64,000 nucleotides of DNA. Origin: Leifsonia sp. AG29 (GTDB lineage Bacteria > Actinomycetota > Actinomycetes > Actinomycetales > Microbacteriaceae). The stretch is from assembly GCF_009765225.1 (NCBI RefSeq), contig NZ_VMSF01000001.1, positions 3,100,001-3,164,000 of the forward strand, given 5' to 3'. A model generated the notes under the pieces. That model had not been told where the DNA came from. It made no database searches and saw only the letters and a program-made list of their open reading frames with translations. Within the stretch, counting starts at the first letter, position 1; each line of letters opens with the position of its first letter. Below, one piece after another: positions 45,783 to 57,194 of this stretch. The translations under genes were made by a program, and so were the position numbers.

Positions 45783-46151
45783 TCAGGAACCGGTCGCCTG
45801 ATCCTCACCCGCGTCGATGTCGGCGAGGAGCTGCTTGGAGGCCTTGGCGATGTCGTCGTGGTCGTTCTGGGAGGCGCGGCCCTCGAGCGAGATCACGCCG
45901 CAGCGGTGGAGCTTCTTGAAATCGCCGAAGGGGAAGCTGTAGCGCTTCTTGGTCTCCTCGTTCGCCTCGTCGTCGACGCCCAGGTGCCAGAGCGCGTACT
46001 CGTCCCAGCCGTTCTTCTCGATGAAGCGGTTCTCCTCCTCCGCGCTCGGGGCGTGCTCGCTCCAGTCGTCGCGCGAATCGTGGACGACGTCGCCGGCCTT
46101 CAGGAGCTTGCGGGCGTTGTCGAGGGCCTTCTTGTTCAGCTTGACGGTCAT
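45783..46151 (-). CDS. Conserved hypothetical protein
   Basis: A 122-residue acidic/basic soluble protein. The most distinctive stretch is the tryptophan-containing core GWDEYALWHLGVDDEA, followed by KKRYSFPFGDFKKLHRCGV. The sequence of alternating charge and the core pattern suggest an actinobacterial conserved family, but no name was recognised. A purine-rich ribosome binding site (GGAGGGAG) lies about 13 nt upstream. It stands alone between minus-strand neighbours. Confidence 0.7.
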   Translation of the reverse strand: MTVKLNKKALDNARKLLKAGDVVHDSRDDWSEHAPSAEEENRFIEKNGWDEYALWHLGVDDEANEETKKRYSFPFGDFKKLHRCGVISLEGRASQNDHDDIAKASKQLLADIDAGEDQATGS

Positions 46152-46224
46152 GAATGCATCGCTACTCCCTCCTGCCGGGAGTTCAAGTGGTCTGGTCGAC
46201 TGCCGCTCCGTGTTGTGCGTCGGC

Positions 46225-46650
46225 TCAGCTCGCGACGGCCGAGCGCTGCTGGGTCAGCGCCCGGGCGCCGACAGCCACGTAGAGGGCGGCGGCAGCGACG
46301 AACCCGACGGACATGAGGAACGATGCCCAGCCACTGTCGGTGAACATCGTGACCACTCCGGCGACGAAGGTCAGGAGGATCACGATCAGGGCCCAGAGCC
46401 CAGCCCGGTGGGCGATGCCCGCGCGCCGGGTGGCCAGCCAGACGCGCACGGCAACCACGACGAGCCCGATGCCGACCAGCGCGTGCAGCCCGAGGAGGAT
46501 GCCCGCGACGACGCCGGCTGCACCCGGGTTCTCCTCGGGGGTGCCGACGAGGTTGGCGCCGATCCCGAGCAGGAACTGGGCGGCCAGGGTGCCGAGCGCC
46601 TCCCGCGCACGTCGCGTCAGTCCCTCGGCGGATTCGGTGAGCGCAGACAT
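46225..46650 (-). CDS. Four-helix membrane protein
   Basis: A 141-residue protein with an amphipathic N-terminal helix (ESAEGLTRRAREALGTL) and four membrane helices (about 22-40, 48-68, 80-101 and 108-130). The ATG follows AAGGGG. No family was recognised; similar small DoxX-like or DUF proteins are common in actinobacteria. Confidence 0.65.
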   Translation of the reverse strand: MSALTESAEGLTRRAREALGTLAAQFLLGIGANLVGTPEENPGAAGVVAGILLGLHALVGIGLVVVAVRVWLATRRAGIAHRAGLWALIVILLTFVAGVVTMFTDSGWASFLMSVGFVAAAALYVAVGARALTQQRSAVAS

Positions 46651-46789
46651 GGTGTCCCCTTCGACGGCGGATCGCACTGGTGGTCGGGCACCAGTGTGCG
46701 CGAGGAGGGAGGTGGTTGTCAGCCGGCGGGGAGAGTAGATCCGGCTACTCTGCGGGGAGTAGGCGGTGTCGGGGTCTGTTTCGGCGAGT

Positions 46790-48442
46790 TCAGCGGCGCG
46801 TGGTCTCCCGGGCGCGGGTGCTGGTGCCGGCCGCCCAGGTGCGGTAGCCACCGTCGAGGTTGACGACGTCGCGTCCGTGCTGGGCGAGGATGCGTGCCGC
46901 GGTGTGTCCCCGCTGCCCGACCTGGCAGTGCACGACGAGAGGGCCGTCGGGCAGCTCGCCGAGACGGTCGCGGAGGTCGTCGACCGGCAGGTTGACAGCG
47001 CCGGGGATGGCGCCCGCGGCGTGCTCGCGGGGCGTGCGGACGTCGACGAGGGTGGCTCCCGCCGCGATCGCCGCGTCGAGCTCGTGCCACTGGATGGCAC
47101 GCGTAGCTCCGGTGCGGAGGTTGTCGGCGACGTAGCCGAGCTGGTTGATCGGGTCCTTCGCGGAGCCGAACTGCGGCGCGTAGGCGAGCTCGAGCCGCGC
47201 CAGTCCGGAAGCGGTGATGCCGCCGGCCATCGCGACCGCGATCACGTCGATCCGCTTGTCGACGCCGTCGCCCCCGACGATCTGTGCGCCGAGGATCGCG
47301 TCGGTGACGGGGTCGACGAGCAGCTTCATCGACATCGACTGCGCGCCCGGGTAGTAGGTGGCGTGGGACGCGGGGTGGGTGTGGATGACGCGGTGTTCGC
47401 GCCCGGCCGACGCGAGCTGGCGTTCGCTCCAGCCGACCTTGGCGGCGACCGCGTCGAACACCTTGACGATCGCGGTGCCGAGCGCGGGAGTGTTGCGCTC
47501 GTCGCGACCGGCGATCACATCGGCGACCGTGCGGCCGTGCCGGTTGGCGAGGCCCGCCATCGTCACGAGGGCGGGCTCGCCCGAGAGGGCGTCGATCTTC
47601 TCGACCCCGTCTCCCACCGCGTAGATGTGCGGGTCGCTGGTGCGGTTGTCGGCGTCGACGGCGATTCCGCCCGTGGTGCCGAGCCTGAGTCCGGCGGCGC
47701 GGGCGAGGTCGACGCTCGGGACCACTCCGGAGGCATCGATGATGAAGTCGGGACGCAGGGTGCTGCCGTCGCCGAGGAGGACGGCCCCCTCCTCCACGGT
47801 GTCGATCGTGACCGAGGTGCGGACGTCGACGCCGTGGCTGCGCAGCTGCGCCTCCACCGGGGCGACCATCTCCGCGTCGAGCGGGCTGAGGATCTGCGGG
47901 CCGCGCTGGATCAGCGTGACGTGGATGCCTCGGCGCACGAGGTTCTCCACCGCCTCCAGGCCGATGAAACCGCCCCCGACGACCAGGGCGGAGGGATTGT
48001 CCGCCGCGGCCTCGACCAGTACGCCGATCGCGTCGACGTCCTCCACGGTGCGCAGCGTGTGCGTCGGGATGCCCGGGTGGCCGACCGCCTCGCGCGCGGA
48101 TGCCCCGACGGCCAGGATGAGTTCGTCGTAGCTCTCGACCATCAGCTCGCCGTCGGCGACGTCGAGCACGGACACGGTGCGTGCGACCGGATCGATGCCG
48201 AGCACCTCATGCCCGGTGCGGACATCGAGTCGGAACCGAGCGGCGAGCGACTGCGGTGTCTGCAGGAGGAGCGACGACCGATCCCGGATCACCCCGCCGA
48301 CGAAGTAGGGCAGGCCGCAGTTCGCGTACGACACATAGGGGCCGCGCTCGAACACCACGATCTCGGCCGACTCGTCGAGTCGGCGCAACCGCGTCGCGGC
48401 CGACATTCCCCCGGCGACACCGCCGACGATCACCGTCTTCAT
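46790..48442 (-). CDS. CoA-disulfide reductase fused to rhodanese
   Basis: A 550-residue flavoprotein. The N-terminal pyridine nucleotide-disulfide oxidoreductase part has the FAD site VIVGGVAGGMSAATRLRR, a single active-site cysteine C42 (YANCGLPY), an NAD(P)H-binding VVGGGFIGLEAVENL, and the second FAD motif YAVGD. The C-terminal 100 residues form a rhodanese domain with catalytic Cys in VVHCQVGQRG. This CoADR-RHD arrangement reduces CoA persulfide and polysulfide and belongs to sulfane-sulfur control. ATG 48442 has AGGAGG upstream. A large palindrome lies in its promoter. Confidence 0.92.
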   Translation of the reverse strand: MKTVIVGGVAGGMSAATRLRRLDESAEIVVFERGPYVSYANCGLPYFVGGVIRDRSSLLLQTPQSLAARFRLDVRTGHEVLGIDPVARTVSVLDVADGELMVESYDELILAVGASAREAVGHPGIPTHTLRTVEDVDAIGVLVEAAADNPSALVVGGGFIGLEAVENLVRRGIHVTLIQRGPQILSPLDAEMVAPVEAQLRSHGVDVRTSVTIDTVEEGAVLLGDGSTLRPDFIIDASGVVPSVDLARAAGLRLGTTGGIAVDADNRTSDPHIYAVGDGVEKIDALSGEPALVTMAGLANRHGRTVADVIAGRDERNTPALGTAIVKVFDAVAAKVGWSERQLASAGREHRVIHTHPASHATYYPGAQSMSMKLLVDPVTDAILGAQIVGGDGVDKRIDVIAVAMAGGITASGLARLELAYAPQFGSAKDPINQLGYVADNLRTGATRAIQWHELDAAIAAGATLVDVRTPREHAAGAIPGAVNLPVDDLRDRLGELPDGPLVVHCQVGQRGHTAARILAQHGRDVVNLDGGYRTWAAGTSTRARETTRR

Positions 48443-48470
48443 GCTGAGTTCCTCCTGAGGGTGGTTTGTC

Positions 48471-48508
48471 ATACCCTCCCCCGTATCGTACTATACGGAG
48501 GGGGGTAT
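48471..48508. promoter_or_regulatory. 38-bp palindromic operator in divergent promoter
   Basis: ATACCCTCCCCCGTAT (48471-48486) faces ATACGGAGGGGGGTAT (48493-48508), 14 of 16 pairs matching. It shares the TACCC...GGGTA ends of CsoR/CstR-family sites and lies between the CoADR-rhodanese gene and the small-protein/thioredoxin genes, so it can control both. Confidence 0.7.
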
Positions 48509-48541
48509 ATCCAACCCGACCCCCGAGAAAGGTGAACACCC

Positions 48542-48724
48542 ATGTGCTATCCCGCCACCTGCAAGGTCTGCGGTAAGACCACCTGGAGCGGCTGCGGCCA
48601 GCACGTCGCCGATGTGCGACGTCACGTCCCGGCGAACCAGTGGTGCAACGGCGACCACACCGACGCAGAGAAAGCCTCCGCCTCCGGTGGCGGGTTCTTC
48701 GGGCGACTGTTCGGAAGGGGCTGA
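48542..48724 (+). CDS. Small cysteine-rich protein, zinc-ribbon-like
   Basis: A 60-residue protein with C-x4-C-x2-C near the N-terminus (MCYPATCKVCGKTTWSGCGQH), then HVPANQWC and a Gly/Phe-rich tail GGGFFGRLFGRG. Three to five cysteines plus histidines suggest a metal or thiol site. The ribosome binding site AAAGGTG precedes ATG 48542, and thioredoxin follows 2 nt after its stop. Its place suggests a role in persulfide or metal handling, but its function is not known. Confidence 0.8.
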   Translation: MCYPATCKVCGKTTWSGCGQHVADVRRHVPANQWCNGDHTDAEKASASGGGFFGRLFGRG

Positions 48725-48726
48725 GC

Positions 48727-49423
<697 letters not shown>

Positions 49424-49465
49424 CTGCGCTGTACCCCGAGCTGCCCGGGAGCGGCGCGGGTCGGC

Positions 49466-50623
49466 TCAGCCGGCGTGCGCGTGCTGGTCGACCAGCAGCT
49501 TCTCCGCCCACCACGCGGGCGCGACGTGCGGCGCCGACATCGGCGGGCCGGTGATCTCGGTGGGGCCGACGACGGGCCAGGCCGCCGGGTCGATGTCTCG
49601 TTGCCGGACGACCACCGCATCGGCCGTGATGTCGAACGTGGTCAAGTCCTGGGAGATCACGACGGGGCCGTCGTGACGGGTCCGCATCTCAGCCCAGACG
49701 GCGGGGACGGTCTCGTGGTCGACGGCGAGGTGGAAGATGGCCGACATGCGCGCGCCCGCGGACTCGAAGACGGTGCCGACCATGGCGGCGCTCGTGTGGG
49801 AGCTGTCGATGATCATCGCGGCGACCTCGAGCGGCATGCTCGCCTTGCGGGCCATCACCTCGGCCGTCGGGAAGGTCTCGTGGATCAGCAGATCCGCGCC
49901 GTCGGCGTGCTCGAGGACGGTGTGCGTCGGCCGGGTGTCGCCCGAATACACCACACTGCGGCCCGCATAGTCGAGCCGATACCCCACGGAACCGTTGACG
50001 AGATGGATGACGGGGAAGGACGTGATCGTCACGCCGTTGCGCTCATAGGCCACGGCGGGCCGGTCGTACGGGACCTCGTGCGCGATGATCTCGGCTCCGG
50101 ACTGCCCCGGGTGGCCGCAGAGCGACTCCATGTCCCACGCGTGCGCGGCCTGCAGCATCTGCGCGTAGGCCCGCGTGCCCAGCGGCCGGAATTCCGCCGC
50201 CGGTCCCCAGAGTTCGACCGGGTCGCGGCGCCCCGACTTCGCCAGGCTCCAGACCAGCGTGGGCACGTCGCCCACGTGATCCGCGTGCAGGTGGGTCAGG
50301 AACACCTTCGTCGTCGCCGTGACGGGGAGCCTCAGCCCCGTGAAGTTCGCCAGTGAACCGGACCCCAGGTCGAAGAAGAAGAGGTCCCGCTGCGGGTTGC
50401 CCACTTCGACCAGGAGGGATGCGGACGCCTGACTCCGCTTGACGAAGGGGTCTCCGCTGCCGAGGACGGTCACGCGCAACTCGCCCTCGGCGACGGGCTC
50501 GCCTCCCACTCGGAGGAGGTCGTCGTAATCGCGACGCGGCTTCCCGACGACCGGCGTCGTCGTCAACGGGTGCTTGCTTCCTTCATGCGCGAGCTCGGTA
50601 AGCTCGGTGATCTCGTGTTCCAT
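49466..50623 (-). CDS. Metallo-beta-lactamase-fold hydrolase, RNase Z-like
   Basis: A 385-residue MBL-fold protein. The metal motif is THLHADHVGD, with further ligands in VIHLVNGS, YSGDTRPT and HETF. An N-terminal extension of about 45 residues precedes the first strand (ELRVTVLGSGDPF), with GSGSLANF in the place of RNase Z's substrate loop. The layout resembles RNase Z/arylsulfatase-like members, but the substrate is not evident. An imperfect -10 TAGACA is 6 nt upstream of the ATG. It is separated from the ABC operon by a hairpin. Confidence 0.82.
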   Translation of the reverse strand: MEHEITELTELAHEGSKHPLTTTPVVGKPRRDYDDLLRVGGEPVAEGELRVTVLGSGDPFVKRSQASASLLVEVGNPQRDLFFFDLGSGSLANFTGLRLPVTATTKVFLTHLHADHVGDVPTLVWSLAKSGRRDPVELWGPAAEFRPLGTRAYAQMLQAAHAWDMESLCGHPGQSGAEIIAHEVPYDRPAVAYERNGVTITSFPVIHLVNGSVGYRLDYAGRSVVYSGDTRPTHTVLEHADGADLLIHETFPTAEVMARKASMPLEVAAMIIDSSHTSAAMVGTVFESAGARMSAIFHLAVDHETVPAVWAEMRTRHDGPVVISQDLTTFDITADAVVVRQRDIDPAAWPVVGPTEITGPPMSAPHVAPAWWAEKLLVDQHAHAG

Positions 50624-50666
50624 GCCACGTGTCTAGGACATGCGCACGCTCTTGGCCGGGGTCGAA

Positions 50667-50683
50667 CGTCCCGCGGCGGGACG
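50667..50683. terminator. Hairpin after the ABC permease operon
   Basis: CGTCCC (50667-50672) pairs with GGGACG (50678-50683) around GCGGC, 15 bp beyond the permease stop on the minus strand. It probably ends the sugar operon before the MBL gene. Confidence 0.5.
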
Positions 50684-50697
50684 CCGGCCCGCGCCGC

Positions 50698-51618
50698 CTA
50701 CTTCCCCGCCCCGACGGAGATCCCGGCCACGACGTAGCGCTGCAGCGCGAGGAAGACGATGAAGAGCGGCAGCACGCCCAGCACCAGCGTCGGCAGCAAC
50801 TGCTCCGGGCTCATCGTGTGGGTGCCGATGGTCGCATAGACGGCGAGAGTGACGGTCTGCTTGTCGTCCGACGAGAGCAGCACGAGCGGCAGGATGAGGT
50901 CGTTCCAGACCTGCAGGATGACGAAGATCGCGAGCGTGGCCGTGGCCGGGCGCAGGAGCGGGAAGACGATCTTCCAGTACGTGCGGATGAGCCCCGCGCC
51001 GTCGACGGCCGCGGCCTCCTCCAGTTCCGCCGGCACCGTGCGCAGGAAGCCCGCGAAGAAGAACACCGCGAACGGCATGATGGTCGCGGTGTACGCGAGG
51101 ACGATGCCGATGTAGCTGTCGAGCAGGTGCAGCTTCTGCATGACCTCGTAGAGCGGGGTCAGCACGACGAAGATCGGGATCGTGAGGCCGGAGACGAAGA
51201 TCTGGTAGAGCGTGCGCGTCCAGCGGCGGGTGTGCCGCACGATCGCCCACGCAGCGAGGGAGGCGGCGAACACCGTGATCACCGCGGTCGCGAGGGTGAT
51301 GATGAGCGTGTTCCCGACGCTGCGGAGGTAGTGCATGTTCTGGAACGCGTGGACGTAGTTCTCGAAGTCGATCGGCGTGGGCACGGCGAACGGATTGGAG
51401 GGGGACGTGTTTCCGTGGTGCAGCGACACCATGACGAGCACCCAGATCGGGGTGAGGACGACGGCCGTGAAGGCGATCAGGACGACGGACGCGATCACCG
51501 TCGAAGCGCGCGAGCGGAGGCGCCGGCTCCGGAAGCGCGGGACGCGGGAAGTGGGGCGACCCGACTCCGCCCCGCTGTCGCGGACCGGCTCCGTCTCCCG
51601 GCTGATGAGTGCGGTCAT
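50698..51618 (-). CDS. Carbohydrate ABC transporter permease (MalG type)
   Basis: A 306-residue permease with six helices and the EAA loop EEAAAVDGAGLIRTYWKIVFPLLRP, which docks the ATPase. The N-terminus is long and basic (about 40 residues). It overlaps the upstream permease gene by 4 bp (ATGA), so the two are coupled. It is the last gene of the GH2-binding protein-permease-permease unit. Confidence 0.92.
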   Translation of the reverse strand: MTALISRETEPVRDSGAESGRPTSRVPRFRSRRLRSRASTVIASVVLIAFTAVVLTPIWVLVMVSLHHGNTSPSNPFAVPTPIDFENYVHAFQNMHYLRSVGNTLIITLATAVITVFAASLAAWAIVRHTRRWTRTLYQIFVSGLTIPIFVVLTPLYEVMQKLHLLDSYIGIVLAYTATIMPFAVFFFAGFLRTVPAELEEAAAVDGAGLIRTYWKIVFPLLRPATATLAIFVILQVWNDLILPLVLLSSDDKQTVTLAVYATIGTHTMSPEQLLPTLVLGVLPLFIVFLALQRYVVAGISVGAGK

Positions 51619-52490
51619 GCGAGGTCGGCCTCCCGTCGGCGAAGCAGCGTCGCTTGAGTGACCCCCACGACGATCGTGAGGATCAGCAGCAGGACGGCGA
51701 GCGTCGTTCCGTAGGCGAACTGGTAGTTCGCGAAGCTGTTGTTGTAGATGACGAGGCTGAGCGTCTGGGTCGCATCCTCGGGGGCGCCCTGCGTCATGAT
51801 GAACGGCAGGTCGAAGACGCGCAGCGAGCCGATGACGCTCAGCGTGATGTTGATCGTGAACGAGGGCGCCAGCAGCCTCCAGTCGATGCTCCAGAACCTG
51901 CGCCACCCGGCGGCGCCGTCGAGGTTCGCGGCCTCGATGAGCGCCGGGTCGATGGCCATGTAGTTGGCCAGATAGATCGTCGCGGTGTAGCCGAGGAACA
52001 TCCAGATGTAGATGGCCGCGATCGACATGAGCGCGGTGTGCGGGTCTCCCAGCCAGATCGGCTCGAGCGCGTGGAGGCCGAGGGAGTCCATGACGTCGTC
52101 GATCGGGCCGCCCAGCGGCGAGTACATGTACGACCACAGATAGCCGACAGCGACGAACGCCATCATCGCGGGCAGCAGCAGCCCGGCGCGCACGAAGTTG
52201 CGGACCCGCTCGAGCTTGAACAACCAGAACGCCACGAGGAGCGCCAGGCCGTTCTGCACCACGACCACGACAGCCGTGTAGACGAGGGTGTTCAGCAGTG
52301 CATGCAACACGGTCGGGTCGGACAGCGCGTGCGCGTAGTTCTTCAGCCCGACGAAGGTGCCGCCGCTCGGCCCGATCGCGTCCGTGAAGCTGAGCTGCAC
52401 GCCGCGGATGAGCGGGTAGATCACGAACACGGCGAAGATGAGGGCTGCCGGCGCGATCAGCACCATCGCGGAACGGCCACGGATTTGCAT
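51615..52490 (-). CDS. Sugar ABC transporter permease (MalF type)
   Basis: A 291-residue permease with six helices and the EAA loop EAANLDGAAGWRRFWSIDWRLLAPS. It is the MalF-like partner of the downstream permease, and no ATPase gene lies nearby, as is common where a shared MsmK-type ATPase serves several systems. A stable hairpin separates it from the binding-protein gene. Confidence 0.92.
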   Translation of the reverse strand: MQIRGRSAMVLIAPAALIFAVFVIYPLIRGVQLSFTDAIGPSGGTFVGLKNYAHALSDPTVLHALLNTLVYTAVVVVVQNGLALLVAFWLFKLERVRNFVRAGLLLPAMMAFVAVGYLWSYMYSPLGGPIDDVMDSLGLHALEPIWLGDPHTALMSIAAIYIWMFLGYTATIYLANYMAIDPALIEAANLDGAAGWRRFWSIDWRLLAPSFTINITLSVIGSLRVFDLPFIMTQGAPEDATQTLSLVIYNNSFANYQFAYGTTLAVLLLILTIVVGVTQATLLRRREADLA

Positions 52491-52544
52491 GGGATCGCCT
52501 TTCGGGCTGGGTGGTGCTTGTGCTTCGGAGCGTCGGCGGTGCTG

Positions 52545-52578
52545 CCCGGCCGGGGCTGCTGGCGCCTCCCCGGCCGGG
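52545..52578. other. Hairpin after the binding-protein gene
   Basis: CCCGGCCGGGG (52545-52555) pairs perfectly with 52568-52578 around 12 nt. It lies between the binding-protein and MalF-type permease genes and may stabilise the binding-protein mRNA or partly stop transcription, giving more binding protein than permease. Confidence 0.65.
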
Positions 52579-52588
52579 ACAGTGGTGG

Positions 52589-53842
52589 CTACTTCGTCTT
52601 CGGAATCGTCTGGTCGAGCTGCTTCAGGAGCGTGCTCGTCGACTGCGACGGGTCGTTGAAGAGCGAGGTGCCGACCTTCCAGAACTCCTGCTCGTAGGTC
52701 GGGAAGTGCAGGTATTCGATCGGCGACACCTGCGAGTGTCCCGCATTGAAGGCGTCCACGTACGCGCTCGCCTTCGACATCGTGGGACTCGGCACGTTCT
52801 TCAGCGTGGTGAAGGAGTTCTCGGCGGCCAGGTAGCGGCTGTCGTTGGCCGGGTCGGCCATGAACGCGACGTACTTCTTCGCGGCGTCGGTGTGCTGGCT
52901 GGCCGCGTTGACGCCCCAGCCGGAGCCGACGAAGGTCACACCATAGGGATTGCTGCCCGCGTCACCGCCGGGGAAGGGGTTGAGCGAGAAGTCGAACTTG
53001 GCGTTCTGCTGGAAGTTCTGCAGCTCCCACGCGCCCATGATGGTGAAGGCCCACTTGCCGGCCGCGAAGTCCGCGTTGCCGGTGTTGAACGGCTCGATCC
53101 CGTTCATCAGCTTGCCGTCCACGTCGCCCGACGTCAGCAGCTGCTTGATGTGGTCGAACACCGGCGCGAAAGCCGGGTTCCAGTTCGTCTTGCCCGCGTC
53201 GTAGCCCTGACCCCACTTGGGGTCGACCAGATTGGCGGCGAGCGCGAGCGAGAGCTGCTCGCTCGTCCAGCCGCCCTGATCGGCGAGGAGGAGACCCGGC
53301 TGGCCGGCCGCCTTCAGCTTCTGCAGCGCGTCGAGGAAGTCGGGCCAGGTCTGCGGGACCTGGGCGATGCCGGCCTTCTTGAGGATGTCGAGGTTCGCGT
53401 ACAGGCCGATCGGGATGTTCTGCTGGGTGAACGCGTAGGTCTTGCCGTTGATCTCGCCGAACGGGGCGACGTTCGGGAGGATCTGCTTGACCCAGGACTG
53501 ATCGCTCAGGTCGGCGAGGTAGCCCTGCTTCTGCCACTGCTGCACGCGGGTCGCGTTCGTCATGAGGACGTCCGCGGCGGTGCCTGCGGCGAGGCGGGTG
53601 TTGTTGTACTGGTCGTACTCGCCGTTCGCGACGTACTTGTAGTCGATCGTGATGTTCGGGTACTTCTTGTGGAAGTCGGCGTTGATCTGGGGGATGTCGG
53701 CGAGTTCGGTTCCGCCGCCCTCGAAGCCGACGACGGTCAGCGTCACCTTGCCGTCGCTGGTGCCGCCTCCCGACGAGCAGCCGGCGAGTGCCAGCGCGAC
53801 CGCCGAGACGGCGGCTGCTGCGAGGATCAGTTTCTTTCGCAT
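52589..53842 (-). CDS. Sugar-binding lipoprotein of ABC transporter
   Basis: A 417-residue extracellular binding protein of the MalE/UgpB type. The signal peptide ends in the lipobox LALAGCSS, so Cys21 would be lipid-anchored. Typical elements are YPNITIDYKYV near the N-terminus, the hinge segments and WQKQGYLADLSDQ. It ends KQLDQTIPKTK. The ATG follows AAAGGAG. It captures the oligosaccharide released or taken up before GH2 cleavage inside the cell. Confidence 0.93.
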   Translation of the reverse strand: MRKKLILAAAAVSAVALALAGCSSGGGTSDGKVTLTVVGFEGGGTELADIPQINADFHKKYPNITIDYKYVANGEYDQYNNTRLAAGTAADVLMTNATRVQQWQKQGYLADLSDQSWVKQILPNVAPFGEINGKTYAFTQQNIPIGLYANLDILKKAGIAQVPQTWPDFLDALQKLKAAGQPGLLLADQGGWTSEQLSLALAANLVDPKWGQGYDAGKTNWNPAFAPVFDHIKQLLTSGDVDGKLMNGIEPFNTGNADFAAGKWAFTIMGAWELQNFQQNAKFDFSLNPFPGGDAGSNPYGVTFVGSGWGVNAASQHTDAAKKYVAFMADPANDSRYLAAENSFTTLKNVPSPTMSKASAYVDAFNAGHSQVSPIEYLHFPTYEQEFWKVGTSLFNDPSQSTSTLLKQLDQTIPKTK

Positions 53843-53925
53843 GGGTGTCCACTCCTTTGTGTGATGCGTGGTGTTGTCAGGTGCTGGGTGGTGCGGGATG
53901 GGTGGTGCGGGGTTGCTGTCCCGGA

Positions 53926-55773
<1,848 letters not shown>

Positions 55774-55796
55774 GTTGAGGATGCTAGCGCGAATCT

Positions 55797-55810
55797 TTGC
55801 CTCGATGCAA
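55797..55810. promoter_or_regulatory. LacI-type operator upstream of GH2
   Basis: TTGCCTCGATGCAA matches the palindrome core at 13 of 14 bases, in the 75-bp gap between the LacI and GH2 genes. Together with 55753 it could repress the catabolic operon. Confidence 0.65.
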
Positions 55811-55848
55811 TGGTGGCACGCACCTCCGATGTTCGGGATGCGAACCCG

Positions 55849-56874
55849 TCACCGATTCGTCGCCGCGACGCCGGGGGCGAGGTCGGGTGCGCTCTCCCTG
55901 ACGACGAGCCGGTGCGGCCCGACGAGCAACTCGGGATCGAGTCGCTCCCCCGCGAGTCGGCGCACGACGCGGTCGAGAGCCGTCTCCGCGAGCCACTGCT
56001 TGTCGGGGCTCACCGTCGTCAGCGAGGGGATGGAGAAGCGACCGTCCTCGATGTCGTCCCAGCCCACCACCGCGACCTCGCCCGGGACCGAGACACCCGC
56101 ATCGTGAAGGGCCCGCAAGGCGCCGAGCGCCAGCGCATCCGAGAAGCAGAAGACCGCGTCGAACGGTTCGCCGCCGTCGAGCAGCCGCCTCATCGCCGCA
56201 GCCCCCTCCGGACGGCGGAAACCATCGACGTACTCGACGATCTTCGGAAGCCGCAGGTCGGGATGCGCGCCGATCGCCGCGCGGTACCCCTCCAGACGCA
56301 GAGAGCTGGCGCTGCGCCCGCTTCGCTCCGCACCGATGGCGGCGATGCGCCGGCGACCCTGCGCCAGGAGGTGCTCGACGGCCTCCCGCGCCGCTTGGAA
56401 GTTGTCGATCATCACCTTGTCGTAGCCGGGGAACTCATCCTCGCCGAGGAAGACGAGAGGTCCGGCGCCCGGCACCTCCAGGTCCTCGGCATGCAGGGCC
56501 AGGGGGCTGAGGACGAGGGCGTCGAAGAGGGACCCTCCGGCCGTCCGCCGCAGAAGCGCGAGCTCCCGGTCGCGGTCGCCGTCCGTCTGATCGACGACGA
56601 CCGTGAGCCCTCGGGCGGCGCCGCCCTCGACGAAGGCCCGCGTGAGTTCGGCGAAATAGGCGGTGTCCAGCTCGGGAAGCATCAGACCGATCAGACCGGA
56701 GCGACCGACCTTGAGACTTCTCGCGAGCTCGCTCGGCCGATACTCGAGCTCCTCGATCGCGCGCAGCACGCGTTCCCGCGTCGCGGGCGCGATGTGCTCG
56801 AACCCGTTCACGACGTTCGAGACCGTACGAACCGACACCTTCGCCCGTTCGGCGACCTCACGCCGCGTCGCCAT
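55849..56874 (-). CDS. LacI family regulator of the GH2-ABC operon
   Basis: A 341-residue repressor with helix-turn-helix TRREVAERAKVSVRTVSNVVN, hinge YRPSELARSLKVG and the sugar-binding core (FCFSDALALGALRALHDAG, VPGEVAVVGWDD). It heads the minus-strand cluster of GH2, binding protein and permeases. GGAG stands before the ATG. A perfect 18-bp palindrome lies upstream, and related sites occur at GH2, which supports direct and self-regulation. Confidence 0.92.
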   Translation of the reverse strand: MATRREVAERAKVSVRTVSNVVNGFEHIAPATRERVLRAIEELEYRPSELARSLKVGRSGLIGLMLPELDTAYFAELTRAFVEGGAARGLTVVVDQTDGDRDRELALLRRTAGGSLFDALVLSPLALHAEDLEVPGAGPLVFLGEDEFPGYDKVMIDNFQAAREAVEHLLAQGRRRIAAIGAERSGRSASSLRLEGYRAAIGAHPDLRLPKIVEYVDGFRRPEGAAAMRRLLDGGEPFDAVFCFSDALALGALRALHDAGVSVPGEVAVVGWDDIEDGRFSIPSLTTVSPDKQWLAETALDRVVRRLAGERLDPELLVGPHRLVVRESAPDLAPGVAATNR

Positions 56875-57194
56875 GGCAGCTCCATTCGTCCATCGTTGCC
56901 TCGAGGCAACGAGACGATTGTAGCGACGCGGGGCACTCCGAGCCGGCGACGCATGGTGGACCGTCTCAGTACGACCGCCTTACACTCCTCGAACGCCTCC
57001 GAGCGAGGACCCGGCACACGAGCCTGCTTCATGCAGGCGAATTCCTGCTGCTCGCTGCCGAATACTGCAGGCAGGTGATCGGACATGTGTCGCCGCACCT
57101 CAGGACGGTCGCTGCGCCGGCCCGATCCGTCGAAGTCGGCTGCCTGCTGCCCACAGACTTCCGCGGCCGAGGCCTCGCCACGGTTCCGGCGGGG
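56875..57194. other. Intergenic region upstream of LacI, no gene
   Basis: 320 bp that hold the LacI palindrome near 56894. The remaining stretch has short open frames on both strands with no recognisable product, domain or ribosome binding site. Confidence 0.6.
56894..56911. promoter_or_regulatory. Perfect LacI-type palindrome CGTTGCCTCGAGGCAACG
   Basis: An 18-bp perfect palindrome with the central CG of LacI operators, 20 bp upstream of the LacI gene start. Near copies precede the GH2 gene. Confidence 0.8.
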
